Of a stretch of 60,834 nt of DNA, positions 16,346 through 24,623 are shown one piece after another. Origin of the DNA: Thermoplasmata archaeon (GTDB lineage: Archaea > Thermoplasmatota > Thermoplasmata > Lutacidiplasmatales > UBA184); the NCBI GenBank assembly GCA_030039135.1, contig JASHQN010000098.1, positions 1-60,834 on the forward strand, given 5' to 3'. Positions within the stretch are counted from its first letter, which is position 1. The number at the start of each line of letters is the position of its first letter. A model generated the notes under the pieces. The model did not search any database. It was not told the DNA's origin and saw only the letters and a program-made list of their open reading frames with translations. A program made the position numbers and the translations under genes.

Positions 16346-17341
16346 ATGCCGGGCTTTCCGCGGCTGCGTCCTTCCTACGACCTCGTGATCGTGGGCGGAG
16401 GGCACGCAGGTCTTCAGGCCGGACTCAAGGCCGCGCTCCTCGGCTACTCGGCGGCGATCGTCGATCGGGGGCCGAAGTACTCGCGGTCCTACTATGCGCC
16501 GAAGATGGACAACATCCCCGGTTTCCCGGAGGGGATCTCGGGACACCGCCTGCTCGACACGCAGATCGCGTCCGTCCGTCGGATGGAGGCCGCGGTCGAT
16601 TACTTCACGCCGGCCACGGCGGCGGCGGTCGAGCGGATGGACAACGGCTTCTCCGTGACGTTCGAGTGGTTGAAACAGACCCACGTCGCGCGAGGACGCG
16701 CGCTCGTCCTCGCGATGGGGGTCGTGGACCGGATCCCCGAGGTCGCCGGCAAGATCGACCCGATCTTCCCGTGGGCCAACCAGGCGATCGTCGATTTCTG
16801 CATCCTCTGCGACGGCCACGAGCTCACGGGAAAGTCGGTGGGCGTCATCGGACACGACGCCTTCGCCGCGCGGACGGCGCTCGACCTCTGGCACTTCCGC
16901 CCGACGTCGGTGACCCTGCTGACCCACGGCCGTCCGTTGCTCGAGGGTGCCCCCGCGGACGAGCGCGCCGCGCTGTCCTCGGCGCTCGCCGAGCACGGCA
17001 TCGACGCGGTCGAGCCCGAGATCGCGGGGTTCGACGAGCTTCGGGAGAAGCGCTTCGGCGTGAGGTTCGTGGACGGGAGCCACCGTGGCTTCGACCGCGG
17101 CTTCAGCGCGCTGGGCTGGTACGACATGCATCAGACGCTCCCGCGATCGCTCGGTTGCCGGTTCGACCCGGACGGCTACGTCGCGACGGACGAGGACTGC
17201 CGGGCGCTGGATGCGGTGACGGGAGCGCCGATTCCCGGGCTGTACTGCGTCGGCGACCAGCGCAGCGGCTGGAACCAGATCCCCGAGGCGTGGGCGACCG
17301 CCGAGCGGGCCGTGATCCACGCGTACGCGGAGTACCTGTAG
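16346..17341 (+). CDS. Thioredoxin-reductase-like flavoprotein
   Basis: 331 residues. The FAD-binding Rossmann motif is VIVGGGHAG (residues about 15-22) and the redox-active pair is CILC (152-155) followed by DGHE, the same position as the CATC of thioredoxin reductases. The C-terminal FAD motif is GLYCVGDQRSGWNQIPEA. The second nucleotide-binding loop reads VIGHDAFAA instead of the usual GGGDSAxE, so NADPH use is doubtful. Expected role: reduction of thioredoxin-like proteins. Start ATG 16346 is preferred over a GTG four codons earlier because a CTGAAATTCC box lies about 27 bases upstream. It stands alone between carA and a HAD gene. Confidence 0.84.
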   Translation: MPGFPRLRPSYDLVIVGGGHAGLQAGLKAALLGYSAAIVDRGPKYSRSYYAPKMDNIPGFPEGISGHRLLDTQIASVRRMEAAVDYFTPATAAAVERMDNGFSVTFEWLKQTHVARGRALVLAMGVVDRIPEVAGKIDPIFPWANQAIVDFCILCDGHELTGKSVGVIGHDAFAARTALDLWHFRPTSVTLLTHGRPLLEGAPADERAALSSALAEHGIDAVEPEIAGFDELREKRFGVRFVDGSHRGFDRGFSALGWYDMHQTLPRSLGCRFDPDGYVATDEDCRALDAVTGAPIPGLYCVGDQRSGWNQIPEAWATAERAVIHAYAEYL

Positions 17342-17357
17342 GAGGGGCGCGACGCCG

Positions 17358-18110
17358 CTAGCCGGCGGGCGCGGGGCGTACCGGGCCGGCCACATCGAGA
17401 TGCCGCGCGAGCTCGGCGAGGTCCTTCGCGACCGCGGAGGCTCCCGCCGCGAGGAACCGCTCTTCGGACACCGGCTCCGGGGCTTTCTCGGACGGGTCGG
17501 GCAGGATTCCGTAGAAGCGAATCCGAGCCCGGGTCGCGCATTCGGCGTCGATCAAGTGGTCGCCCACGAACAGTGCCCGCTCGTCGGGGATCCCCATCTC
17601 GCGCAGCAAGAGGTGAAGCGCCTCGGGAGACGGCTTCTGAGGGCCCGGGGAGCTGCGGCTCCGCAGGTAGGGGAAGTACCGGTCGAGCCCCGTGCGGGCG
17701 AGCGCGTTCCGAGCGAAGAACTCTGAGGCGCGGGTCAGCACGCCGAGGCGGAACCCTCGTTCGGTGAGCGCGCTCAACAGTGCGTCCGCCCCGGAGCGCG
17801 CGACGGTCCGGGGAAGCGCCTCGGCCTCGATCGCGTCGATCCGCTGCTGGTAGGTGGTCTCGAACCGGAAGATGTTGCCCTCGGGAGCGCCCGATCCCAC
17901 GAGCTCGGCCCGGGCGTTCTCCACGATCCGGTGGATGGGCTCATCGGGGGAGAGGTGACCGGGAGTCACCCCGTACTGCTCGGCGATCCGGATCACCTCG
18001 TGTCGCATCCTACCGAAGTCGTGGTGCGAGAGCACGAGCGTGCCGTCGAGGTCGAAGACGACCCCGAGCGGCGGCTCGAGGAAGTGCGGCGCGGAATCGC
18101 GGGGCGGCAT
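17358..18110 (-). CDS. HAD-superfamily phosphatase
   Basis: 250 residues. HAD motif I is VVFDLDGTLV (nucleophile Asp20, acid/base Asp22), a helical cap follows (residues about 30-100), motif II lies in LGVLTRAS, motif III in PQKPSPE, and motif IV in FVGDHLIDAECA. This matches the phosphoglycolate-phosphatase/beta-phosphoglucomutase-like subgroup with a C1 cap. The physiological substrate cannot be inferred. Start ATG 18110; a minus-strand GCAAATCCTTA box is about 38 bases upstream. Converges on the flavoprotein gene with a 16-base gap. Confidence 0.87.
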   Translation of the reverse strand: MPPRDSAPHFLEPPLGVVFDLDGTLVLSHHDFGRMRHEVIRIAEQYGVTPGHLSPDEPIHRIVENARAELVGSGAPEGNIFRFETTYQQRIDAIEAEALPRTVARSGADALLSALTERGFRLGVLTRASEFFARNALARTGLDRYFPYLRSRSSPGPQKPSPEALHLLLREMGIPDERALFVGDHLIDAECATRARIRFYGILPDPSEKAPEPVSEERFLAAGASAVAKDLAELARHLDVAGPVRPAPAG

Positions 18111-18186
18111 GTCCCCTCCTGCCGAGATGGCACCGGAAGGGCAGGTAAGGATTTGCCTCCAGCGGAACGAGGGGTCCGGGGACGCG

Positions 18187-18474
18187 TCAGGGCACCTCGT
18201 GGAACGCGAGACCGTACCACGTGGACCGCTCTCGGTCGTAGGTCGTGCCGCACTGATAGCAGAAGAAGATCCGGGCGGGAGGCTCCTTCGGTTCGAACTC
18301 CATCGCGTTCCCGCAGATCGGGCAACAGAGTTTCGTCTGGATCTCGGGAAGTCCGTGCCAGACGTCGCGTCGTCGGTCGTAGACCACGCCGTGATGGGCG
18401 CAGACGAACATCGGATACGCCACGGGCGCGCCGGTCGGCCCGGCCATCGCGCGGCCGCACACTGGACAGTACAT
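18187..18474 (-). CDS. Tandem zinc-ribbon protein
   Basis: 95 residues with two similar zinc-ribbon halves: MYCPVCGRAM with later VCAHHGVVYDRRRDVWHGL, then CCPICGNAMEF with FFCYQCGTTYDRERSTWYGL. The repeated Y-D-R-x-R-x-x-W-x-G-L ending in each half shows internal duplication, with Cys-His replacing one Cys pair in the first half. Probably a nucleic-acid or protein-binding adaptor; no family name recognised. It follows the methyltransferase gene on the same strand with a 53-base gap, so the two may be co-transcribed. Confidence 0.78.
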   Translation of the reverse strand: MYCPVCGRAMAGPTGAPVAYPMFVCAHHGVVYDRRRDVWHGLPEIQTKLCCPICGNAMEFEPKEPPARIFFCYQCGTTYDRERSTWYGLAFHEVP

Positions 18475-18527
18475 CGCGGGTGACAGCGGCGTCCGGGCCG
18501 AAGAATCTGACGCTAGGCGACTTTGGT

Positions 18528-20033
18528 CTAAGCGCGGCTCCGTTCGAGCGTGACGACCGATTCTCGGAGGACGAACGAGCGCCGCTGTCCGCTGCGACGG
18601 GAGCGCGCGACGTCGACGGAAACGATCCGGTAGCCGGCCGACTCGGCGAGCCGGGCCGTGAGGAGGTCGCCCGGCACATAGGTCCCCGCGAGCAGCGAGT
18701 CCCCGACGACGAGGACGAACCGGCTTCCGGGCCTCAATGCGTCCCGGACCCGGCGGAGGACCTGGGCGAGATCCGAGAAGTACCGGTGCACGACGGCGTG
18801 CACGTCGTCCCGGCGGTAGGAGCCCTTCCGTTCGACGTTCGCGCGGATCCGGGGCAGGATCTCGTCGAGCCAAGGGTCGGGCGTGGCGACCACGTGACGG
18901 TAGCTGACGGTTTCCGCTCGCGGAAGGTTGTCGCAAGCGACCTGCGCGCTCCGTAGCGAGGCGAGGTCCCGGTACGAGCGCGCGTAGCCGAGCCAGGCGA
19001 GGTCGACCTTGTAGTTCATGACGTAGTCCATTCCGTTCACGTACGGCGGGCTCGTGATGGCGAGGTCGACCGAGCCGGCGGGCCAGACGGCCGTCCTCGC
19101 ATCCTCCTCCCGAACGTTCGCCGGAGGGCCCCACAAGGCCCGGTGCCGCTGAAGCTCGGCGAGGTCCGTGGCCATCTCCCGGACGGCCGCGAGGAACCGC
19201 TCGGCAACCGGGATCTCCTGCCCGGATCGAGAGCGACCGTAGCCGAGGCAGGGAGACCGGTGGAGCCGGCTCGACGGGATGAGGATCCGGCCGAAGGCGA
19301 GCCTTAGCGCGTCCGGAACCGGACGGCCGCCCGCGGGCAAGGCGTCCCTGAGACGCGTAAGGTCGTCGAGCACCGTGGACGAGAACTGACGTCGGGTTTC
19401 CCGCAGGAACGGTAACGCCCCGGGGGTCCGGCTCCGCGCCGAGTCGACCGCACGCGCCGCCGCTCGTTCGAGCCGGCCCACCGGCAGATCGAAGCGGGTC
19501 TTCACCCGGGCCGCGAGGACCGCAGGGGCGAGGAGCTCGGTGCCCAGCGCCTCCGCGCCGGCCCGCCGAGCCTCCACGAGGGTCGTGCCGCTCCCGGCGA
19601 ACGGATCGAGCACGCGCGCGCCGCGAGGGAGGTCCGCGGTCTCGACGATCCCGCGGACGAAGTCGGCGGAGTAACCCTGCACGTACGGCCACCACCGATG
19701 GACCGGCAGCGCTTCGTTGGACCGGAACGTGATCGGCCCCTGAATCCGCCCGAGGCGAACGCCGCTCTCCCGCTCGAAGCGCTCGACGTACGCGACGGGG
19801 TCGACGAAGTCGGGCCGCTCATCGAGCCGCTCGAAGTCCCGGAGGACGTAGAGGCCGCGGCCCATCCGCCGCACGGCCCCGGTTCGAGCGAGGCGCGAGA
19901 GCGCCGCCTCGATGTGATCCGGCGGGCGATCGAGACGGGTGGCCAGCTGGCGCACGGTCGCCCCGACGGGTCCGGACTCCCCGAGGGCCTCCTCTAGCTC
20001 CCCGGCGAACTCCACCATCGGGCCGCCCGGCAC
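18528..20033 (-). CDS. Orphan DNA methyltransferase (N4/N6 amino-methyltransferase type) with winged-helix N-terminus
   Basis: 501 residues. The SAM-binding motif I is LDPFAGSGTTLVEA (about 142-155) and the catalytic motif IV is TSPPY (327-331), followed by NGMDYVMNYKVDLAWLG, as in exocyclic-amine DNA methyltransferases (COG0863-like). Between them lies a long helical segment that may be the target-recognition region. Residues about 15-66 look like a winged helix (VRQLATRLDRPPDHIEAALS). No restriction endonuclease is adjacent. Start GTG 20033 is favoured because a CCTAATAGG box lies about 28 bases upstream; an ATG five codons later (20018) is the alternative. N4-cytosine versus N6-adenine specificity cannot be told by eye. 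Confidence 0.82.
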   Translation of the reverse strand: MPGGPMVEFAGELEEALGESGPVGATVRQLATRLDRPPDHIEAALSRLARTGAVRRMGRGLYVLRDFERLDERPDFVDPVAYVERFERESGVRLGRIQGPITFRSNEALPVHRWWPYVQGYSADFVRGIVETADLPRGARVLDPFAGSGTTLVEARRAGAEALGTELLAPAVLAARVKTRFDLPVGRLERAAARAVDSARSRTPGALPFLRETRRQFSSTVLDDLTRLRDALPAGGRPVPDALRLAFGRILIPSSRLHRSPCLGYGRSRSGQEIPVAERFLAAVREMATDLAELQRHRALWGPPANVREEDARTAVWPAGSVDLAITSPPYVNGMDYVMNYKVDLAWLGYARSYRDLASLRSAQVACDNLPRAETVSYRHVVATPDPWLDEILPRIRANVERKGSYRRDDVHAVVHRYFSDLAQVLRRVRDALRPGSRFVLVVGDSLLAGTYVPGDLLTARLAESAGYRIVSVDVARSRRSGQRRSFVLRESVVTLERSRA

Positions 20034-20057
20034 GAACCCGGAACTCGCCCACCCCTA

Positions 20058-20975
20058 TTAGGACCGGTGCGGGGCTCTGGGGGCCGGGGCGCCGGCACCG
20101 GTTCCGCCCTTCCGTGACCAGCCTTTCCCCTGTAGCGACTCCTCGACCGTCGCGCGGAGCCGACGCCGACGCCGTCGAAGCTCGTCCCCCCACTCGGTCG
20201 AGACGGTGTCGGGGTCCAGTCCGTCGATGACGATGTCGAAGTCGTGCAGGCGGCCCAGCTCGCCCTGCAACCGCCGCACGACGGGAGGGAGCGGTACCGC
20301 GTGGACGGGGTCGACGCGGGTCTCCAGATCGTGGAGATGACGGAATCGGCGGATGCGGATCCGCAAGCGGTGCAATCGGTTGGCGCTCGGACGGCGCCGG
20401 GCCTTGCGCCGTGCGGTACGGATCCGATCCCATCCTCGCTGCTCCTCCTCGCCGAGCAGCGATCGGAGGACGGCGGGTCCGGTCGACCGCGGCGGGTGGC
20501 GGAGCACCCCGCGCAGTTCCTCGAACAGGTGAGCGTCCCGTTCGGAACGCAGGAACACTTTGAGCAGTTCGCGACCCGTACGGGCATCATCCCGGAGGCG
20601 AGCCCGCAGCCGCGCGACCCGGATCGCGTCCGCCGGCGGCGGCTTCGGCAGATGCGGGTCCTCGATCAAGGCGAGCATTACGTCCCGGTCCCGGACCTGG
20701 CCGACGAGGCGGGCGAGGCGTGCAAGCCGTCGGTCGAGCGGACGCAGGGTCGTGCGGTCGCGAGGGGACAGCAGTCGTTCCCACAAGGACAGCGCGTGCC
20801 GGAGCCGGCGCATGGCGCGATGGAGTGCGTGCAGGCTCTCGGGAGCGGGATGCGGCCGAAGGACGAGGTCGTCGATCGCACGCGTGACGTCCGTAAGAAG
20901 GCGCTCGATATGCCGCGCGAGGTTCGCAACGCCTACTGCCGGACGGGGGCGAGCTCGGGTTGCGGGGCGTGCCAC
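20058..20975 (-). CDS. CHAD domain protein
   Basis: 305 residues, almost entirely one CHAD (conserved histidine alpha-helical) domain: two long four-helix halves with basic faces, seen as ESLHALHRAMRRLRHALSLW and NRLHRLRIRIRRFRHLHDLE, each carrying the conserved histidines and arginines that line the anion-binding channel. CHAD domains bind inorganic polyphosphate and localise to polyphosphate granules. Start GTG 20975 is chosen because a minus-strand CCCTAAGTCC box lies about 26 bases upstream; no ATG is available in this region. Divergent from the Ppx/GppA gene across 93 bases. The C-terminus is Arg- and Gly-rich. Confidence 0.88.
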   Translation of the reverse strand: MARPATRARPRPAVGVANLARHIERLLTDVTRAIDDLVLRPHPAPESLHALHRAMRRLRHALSLWERLLSPRDRTTLRPLDRRLARLARLVGQVRDRDVMLALIEDPHLPKPPPADAIRVARLRARLRDDARTGRELLKVFLRSERDAHLFEELRGVLRHPPRSTGPAVLRSLLGEEEQRGWDRIRTARRKARRRPSANRLHRLRIRIRRFRHLHDLETRVDPVHAVPLPPVVRRLQGELGRLHDFDIVIDGLDPDTVSTEWGDELRRRRRRLRATVEESLQGKGWSRKGGTGAGAPAPRAPHRS

Positions 20976-21068
20976 GGACGGTGGGAGTGCCGGCGGACTT
21001 AGGGTTGGTGGGGGTGGGACCGCGCGCTTCGACCGCGGATTTCTATAGGGAGGGGGGCTGGGGGAGGC
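20976..21068. promoter_or_regulatory. Divergent promoter region, CHAD / Ppx-GppA
   Basis: 93 bases holding two AT-rich boxes: GATTTCTATAG (21039-21049) about 25 bases before the Ppx ATG at 21069, and CTAAG on the minus strand (20998-21002) about 25 bases before the CHAD GTG. The region also has G-runs (21002-21018 and 21048-21064). Both transcripts are expected to be leaderless, and the shared region allows joint control. Confidence 0.55.
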
Positions 21069-22631
21069 ATGCAACGCCCTCGGGTCGCGACGCTCGCGCG
21101 CCCGAGCGATACGGTGCGGGTCCAACCGGACCGCACGATCGGGGTCATCGACCTCGGGTCGAACACGGCCCGCTTCGTCGCGTTTGAAGCATCCGCGTCC
21201 GGCTGTGTGCGGGCGATCTACGAGGCGAAGTCCGCGCCCCGGCTCGGCCTGAACCCGAGGCCCGACGGCCGTCTCTCGACGGAAGCGATCGAGCGAGGGG
21301 TGGCCGCGGTGGCGCGGTTCGCGCGGACGATCCGCGCCTTGGGGATCTCGCGAACCCTCGCCGTCGCGACCAGCGCGGTGCGCGACGCGCCTAACGGCGC
21401 GGAGTTCGTCCGCCAGGTCGAGCGGGCGACCGGGGTGCTCCTGAGGATCATCTCGGGCGCCGAGGAGGCGCGGTACGCCTATCTCGGCATCGCGGGCGCC
21501 TGGGAGCTCGACCACGATCTCATCTGTGACCTCGGCGGCGGCTCCCTGCAGCTCGCCGAGACCCGGGGCCAGCGGCTCCGGAATTCCGTGAGCGTTCCCC
21601 TCGGCGCTCTCCGGCTCTCGCAGCGATTCCTCGACCACGATCCCCCGAAGCGGAGGGAGATGGACGAACTGCGGCGGCACGTCCGCGAAACCCTCGTCTC
21701 GGTGCTCGACGCGTTCGGCGGGAAACGCTACCGGCTCTTCGGGATCGGCGGCACGGTCCGGTCCCTCGCTCGCGCGGCGATCGAGCTGCGCGAGTACCCG
21801 ATCGAGCGCGTCCACGGCTACTCGCTCTGGGATCACGATCTCGAGGCGCTCGCGGAACTCCTGGGCGAGATGTCCGCGGCGAAGCGACGGTCGGTACCGG
21901 GGATCGGTTCGGATCGCGCGGACGTCGTGGTCGCTGGGCTCGTCGTCCTACGGGAGCTCATCCGCGCGACCGGAGCGGAGCGGATCCTCGTTTCCGGCAC
22001 CGGCATCCGCGATGGGATCGCGCTCGAGGCGATCGGAGCCCCGCTGCCGGCGTCGGCCGAGGTCCTCGCCGAGCGGTCGGTCGAGGCGGCCGCCGAGTCG
22101 CTCGCCTTCGAGATCGATCACGGACGGGAGGTCGCCGACACCGCGCTCGCGCTCTTCGGCGTGCTGCGGTCGCGTTTCGATTGGGGCCGGAGCGACGCGC
22201 TGGCGCTACGCGTCGCCGGTTGGATGCACGATGCGGGCACGGCGATCGACTTCTGGCGACACGCCCACCACTCCGCCTACCTCATCCAGAACTACCCGAT
22301 CCGGGGCCTCGACCAGCGCGAGGTGCTCCTCGCCTCGATCACCGCCTACCTGCACGATGGGGGCGACATCCCGTCCGAATGGAAGCGAGGGTTCCTGCCG
22401 ATCCTTCAGAGCGAGGATCTCGATACCGCGCGTCGTCTGGGGGCGGTGCTCGGGGTGGCGACGCTGACCGTGGCGGGGCGGCCCCGATTCGCCTCGAGCG
22501 GCGGAGGGCGCTCCGTCACGGTGACGTTTTCTGCGGCCGATCGTACGATGCTCGAGGATCAGTGGGAAGACAAGGTCCGGAAAGGGATGGAGCGGGTCCT
22601 GGAGACGGAGGTGCGCTTCCGTGATAGCTGA
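21069..22631 (+). CDS. Ppx/GppA-family exopolyphosphatase or pppGpp phosphatase
   Basis: 520 residues. The actin-like ASKHA N-terminal part shows the phosphate-binding motif GVIDLGSNTARFVAF, then ATSAVRDAPN, the catalytic-loop SGAEEARYAYLG and the second phosphate motif CDLGGGSLQL. Residues about 320-500 form a helical HD-like C-terminal domain (ADTALALFGVL, GWMHDAGTAIDFWRHAHH) as in long Ppx/GppA proteins. The family removes terminal phosphates from polyphosphate or from pppGpp. Next to a CHAD protein and PhoU, polyphosphate is the more likely substrate. Start ATG 21069 is supported by a TATA box about 25 bases upstream. It overlaps the next gene by 11 bases. Confidence 0.92.
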   Translation: MQRPRVATLARPSDTVRVQPDRTIGVIDLGSNTARFVAFEASASGCVRAIYEAKSAPRLGLNPRPDGRLSTEAIERGVAAVARFARTIRALGISRTLAVATSAVRDAPNGAEFVRQVERATGVLLRIISGAEEARYAYLGIAGAWELDHDLICDLGGGSLQLAETRGQRLRNSVSVPLGALRLSQRFLDHDPPKRREMDELRRHVRETLVSVLDAFGGKRYRLFGIGGTVRSLARAAIELREYPIERVHGYSLWDHDLEALAELLGEMSAAKRRSVPGIGSDRADVVVAGLVVLRELIRATGAERILVSGTGIRDGIALEAIGAPLPASAEVLAERSVEAAAESLAFEIDHGREVADTALALFGVLRSRFDWGRSDALALRVAGWMHDAGTAIDFWRHAHHSAYLIQNYPIRGLDQREVLLASITAYLHDGGDIPSEWKRGFLPILQSEDLDTARRLGAVLGVATLTVAGRPRFASSGGGRSVTVTFSAADRTMLEDQWEDKVRKGMERVLETEVRFRDS

Positions 22632-23322
22632 CCGCCCGAGCCCGACCCACGGCTTCCCGGGCCGGCTCTTCGTCTTCGAGGGGCTCGACGGCAGCGGCAA
22701 ATCGACCCAGGCCGCGCTCCTCGGCAAGTGGCTCCAGGCGCGCGGCTACCGGGTGTTCTTCACCGAGTGGAACTCCTCGGAGCTCATCGCCGAGACGATC
22801 CGCCGGGGCAAGAAGAAGAACCTGCTGACTCCCACGACGTTCAGCCTCCTCCACGCGACGGACTTTGCCGATCGGTTCGAGCGCAAGATCCTTCCTCCCC
22901 TGCGGGCGGGGTATGTGGTCGTTTGCGACCGGTACGCCTACACCGCCTTCGTGCGGGACGCGGCCCGGGGCTGCGACCCGAACTGGGTCCGGAACATCTA
23001 CTCGTTCGCCCCCCGGGCCGATTGCATCTTCTACTTCCGTGTCCCCGTTTCCGTGACCCTGAAACGCAAGATCGCCTCGCGGCTCAAGATCAACTACTAC
23101 GAGGCCGGTATGGACCTCGGGCTTTCGGACGACCTCCACGAGAGCTACGAGAGGTTCCAGGGCCGCCTGAAGCGCGAGTACGACCGCATCTCCCGGCAGG
23201 ACGACTTCGTCGTGATCGACTCCACCCGGCCGGTCGAGGCGATCCAGGCCGACCTGCGCAGTTACGTGGAGCCGATCCTCAAGGACTTCCCGACCGGAGA
23301 GAGGCTGCTGCACGATGAATAG
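22621..23322 (+). CDS. Thymidylate-kinase-like P-loop kinase, copy 1
   Basis: 233 residues from GTG 22621, inside the last codons of the Ppx gene, so translation is coupled. The intact Walker A is FEGLDGSGKSTQ (residues about 19-30), the DR(Y/H) motif is VVCDRYAYT, and the lid-like region includes KRKIASRLKI. Fold and motifs match dTMP kinases. However, the gene sits in a polyphosphate neighbourhood and is duplicated next door, so dTMP kinase activity should not be assumed; PPK2 polyphosphate kinases are the nearest relatives of thymidylate kinases in the P-loop kinase class. PPK2-specific motifs are not visible. Annotation as tmk would be the default, with moderate confidence. Confidence 0.78.
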   Translation: MIADRPSPTHGFPGRLFVFEGLDGSGKSTQAALLGKWLQARGYRVFFTEWNSSELIAETIRRGKKKNLLTPTTFSLLHATDFADRFERKILPPLRAGYVVVCDRYAYTAFVRDAARGCDPNWVRNIYSFAPRADCIFYFRVPVSVTLKRKIASRLKINYYEAGMDLGLSDDLHESYERFQGRLKREYDRISRQDDFVVIDSTRPVEAIQADLRSYVEPILKDFPTGERLLHDE

Positions 23323-24067
23323 AACGTACGGTACCCGCCTTCCCGGCCTCCCCGAGGGACCGCTCTCCGGGAAGCTCATCGTCATCGAAGGGGCCGACGG
23401 CTCCGGCCGATCGACCGAGGTGGAGATGCTGAAGGCCGCGCTCGAGGTCGACGGCCACGCGGTCATCGACACGGGCCTGCGGCGCTCGACGCTGGTCGCC
23501 GACGAGATCGACCGGGCGAAGCAGGGCCACACCCTCGGTGCGACGACCATGGCGCTCCTGTATGCCGCCGACTTCGCCGATCAGCTCGAGAACAAGATGG
23601 TGCCCGCCCTCTCCGCGGGCAGCACCGTCCTCGCGGATCGGTACGTCTACACGCTCATGGCCCGGGCGGTCGTCCGCGGCGCCTCCCGCGGCTGGGCCCG
23701 CGAGCTCTACGGCTTCGCGCTGCGGCCCGACCTCGTCATCTTCCTCGAGGCCCGACCTGAAATCCTCCTCCACCGCGCGATCTCGAAGTACGGCTCGCTC
23801 GACTACTGGGAATCCGGTATGGACCTTTCGCTCTCGCGCGACCTCTTCGAGAGCTTCTTCCTCTACCAGGCCCGCCTCTCGAACGAGTTCGCCTGGATCG
23901 CCGAGGAGTTCGGGTTCCATCGGGTCGATGCGAACCGCGCGCCCGAGATGGTGCACACCGACGTGCTCGCCCTCGTCGCGCCGCTCTACGCTCCGCGAGC
24001 GGTGAGGGCGCCGGGCGGTCCGAAGGTCAAGACCGCGCGGCCCGCGCCGCGAGCTGCTTCCGCGTGA
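23315..24067 (+). CDS. Thymidylate-kinase-like protein, copy 2, with altered P-loop
   Basis: 250 residues, ATG 23315, overlapping copy 1 by 8 bases. Clearly homologous to copy 1: the DRY motif is LADRYVYTLMARA, the LLYAADFAD element parallels LLHATDFAD, and YWESGMDLSLSRDLFESF parallels YYEAGMDLGLSDDLHESY. The Walker A loop reads GADGSGRST: the invariant lysine is replaced by arginine (about residue 32). Either ATP handling is changed or the protein is a regulatory or partner subunit of copy 1. The C-terminal 25 residues are basic and alanine/proline-rich. Its end overlaps the opposing SixA gene by 41 bases. Confidence 0.78.
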   Translation: MNRTYGTRLPGLPEGPLSGKLIVIEGADGSGRSTEVEMLKAALEVDGHAVIDTGLRRSTLVADEIDRAKQGHTLGATTMALLYAADFADQLENKMVPALSAGSTVLADRYVYTLMARAVVRGASRGWARELYGFALRPDLVIFLEARPEILLHRAISKYGSLDYWESGMDLSLSRDLFESFFLYQARLSNEFAWIAEEFGFHRVDANRAPEMVHTDVLALVAPLYAPRAVRAPGGPKVKTARPAPRAASA

Positions 24068-24560
24068 GGAGCCAGAGGAGCCTCCCCGAGCCCGGACGGA
24101 TCGCCGCCGGGAACTCGACACACGCGGCGCCACCCTTCGTCAACCTCGCGAGGGCGACCCCGTCCCCGGTGAGAGCGAGCCCGATGAGCTCGGCGAGCAC
24201 CGGGTCGTGGCCCACCACGACGCCCTGCGCGCTCCCGTGAAGGCTGCGGGCGAGCCGGCCGAGGATCGCGTCGGCCGGGCCGCCGAGGTCGAGCTCCGGC
24301 CAGAGGGCGACGCGCCGGGGAGGGTCGAGTGCTCGCCCGATGAGCTCCGCGGTGCGTCGGGTCCGCAGGGCCGGGCCGGACGCGACGAACGAGGCTTTCC
24401 CGAGGAGCTCTCCGAGGGCGGCTGCGACCCGCCGTGTCTGGCGCGCCCCGTCTTCGCTCAGCGGGCGGAGCCGATCGTCCGGCCAGCGGGCGGGGTCGCG
24501 GACCTCGGCCGGTCCGTGGCGGACGACCACGACCCGCGCCTGATGCACCCGCTCCGGCAT
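24027..24560 (-). CDS. SixA-type histidine phosphatase
   Basis: 177 residues. Histidine phosphatase superfamily: the RHG motif is VVVVRHGPAE (phospho-acceptor His), SGPALRTRRTAELI supplies the second arginine, and VVGHDPVLAELIGL supplies the second catalytic His. The short length and motif spacing fit SixA, which dephosphorylates phosphohistidine in phosphorelay proteins; other members act on small phosphoesters. Start ATG 24560, with a minus-strand GAGTTTTGGG box about 30 bases upstream. SixA genes are often found near CHAD and Ppx genes in bacteria, and the same grouping is seen here. Confidence 0.87.
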   Translation of the reverse strand: MPERVHQARVVVVRHGPAEVRDPARWPDDRLRPLSEDGARQTRRVAAALGELLGKASFVASGPALRTRRTAELIGRALDPPRRVALWPELDLGGPADAILGRLARSLHGSAQGVVVGHDPVLAELIGLALTGDGVALARLTKGGAACVEFPAAIRPGSGRLLWLLTRKQLAARAARS

Positions 24561-24623
24561 CGATGTCCCCCTGCCCGCCCGGCCCTCCCAAAACTCGTGC
24601 GGAGGGCAAAACGGGTTCGGCCG

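Noticed and set aside
21001..21064. G-runs in the CHAD/Ppx promoter as a possible G-quadruplex
   Set aside because: The runs do not give four separate G3 tracts with ordinary loops, and leaderless transcripts would not include them.
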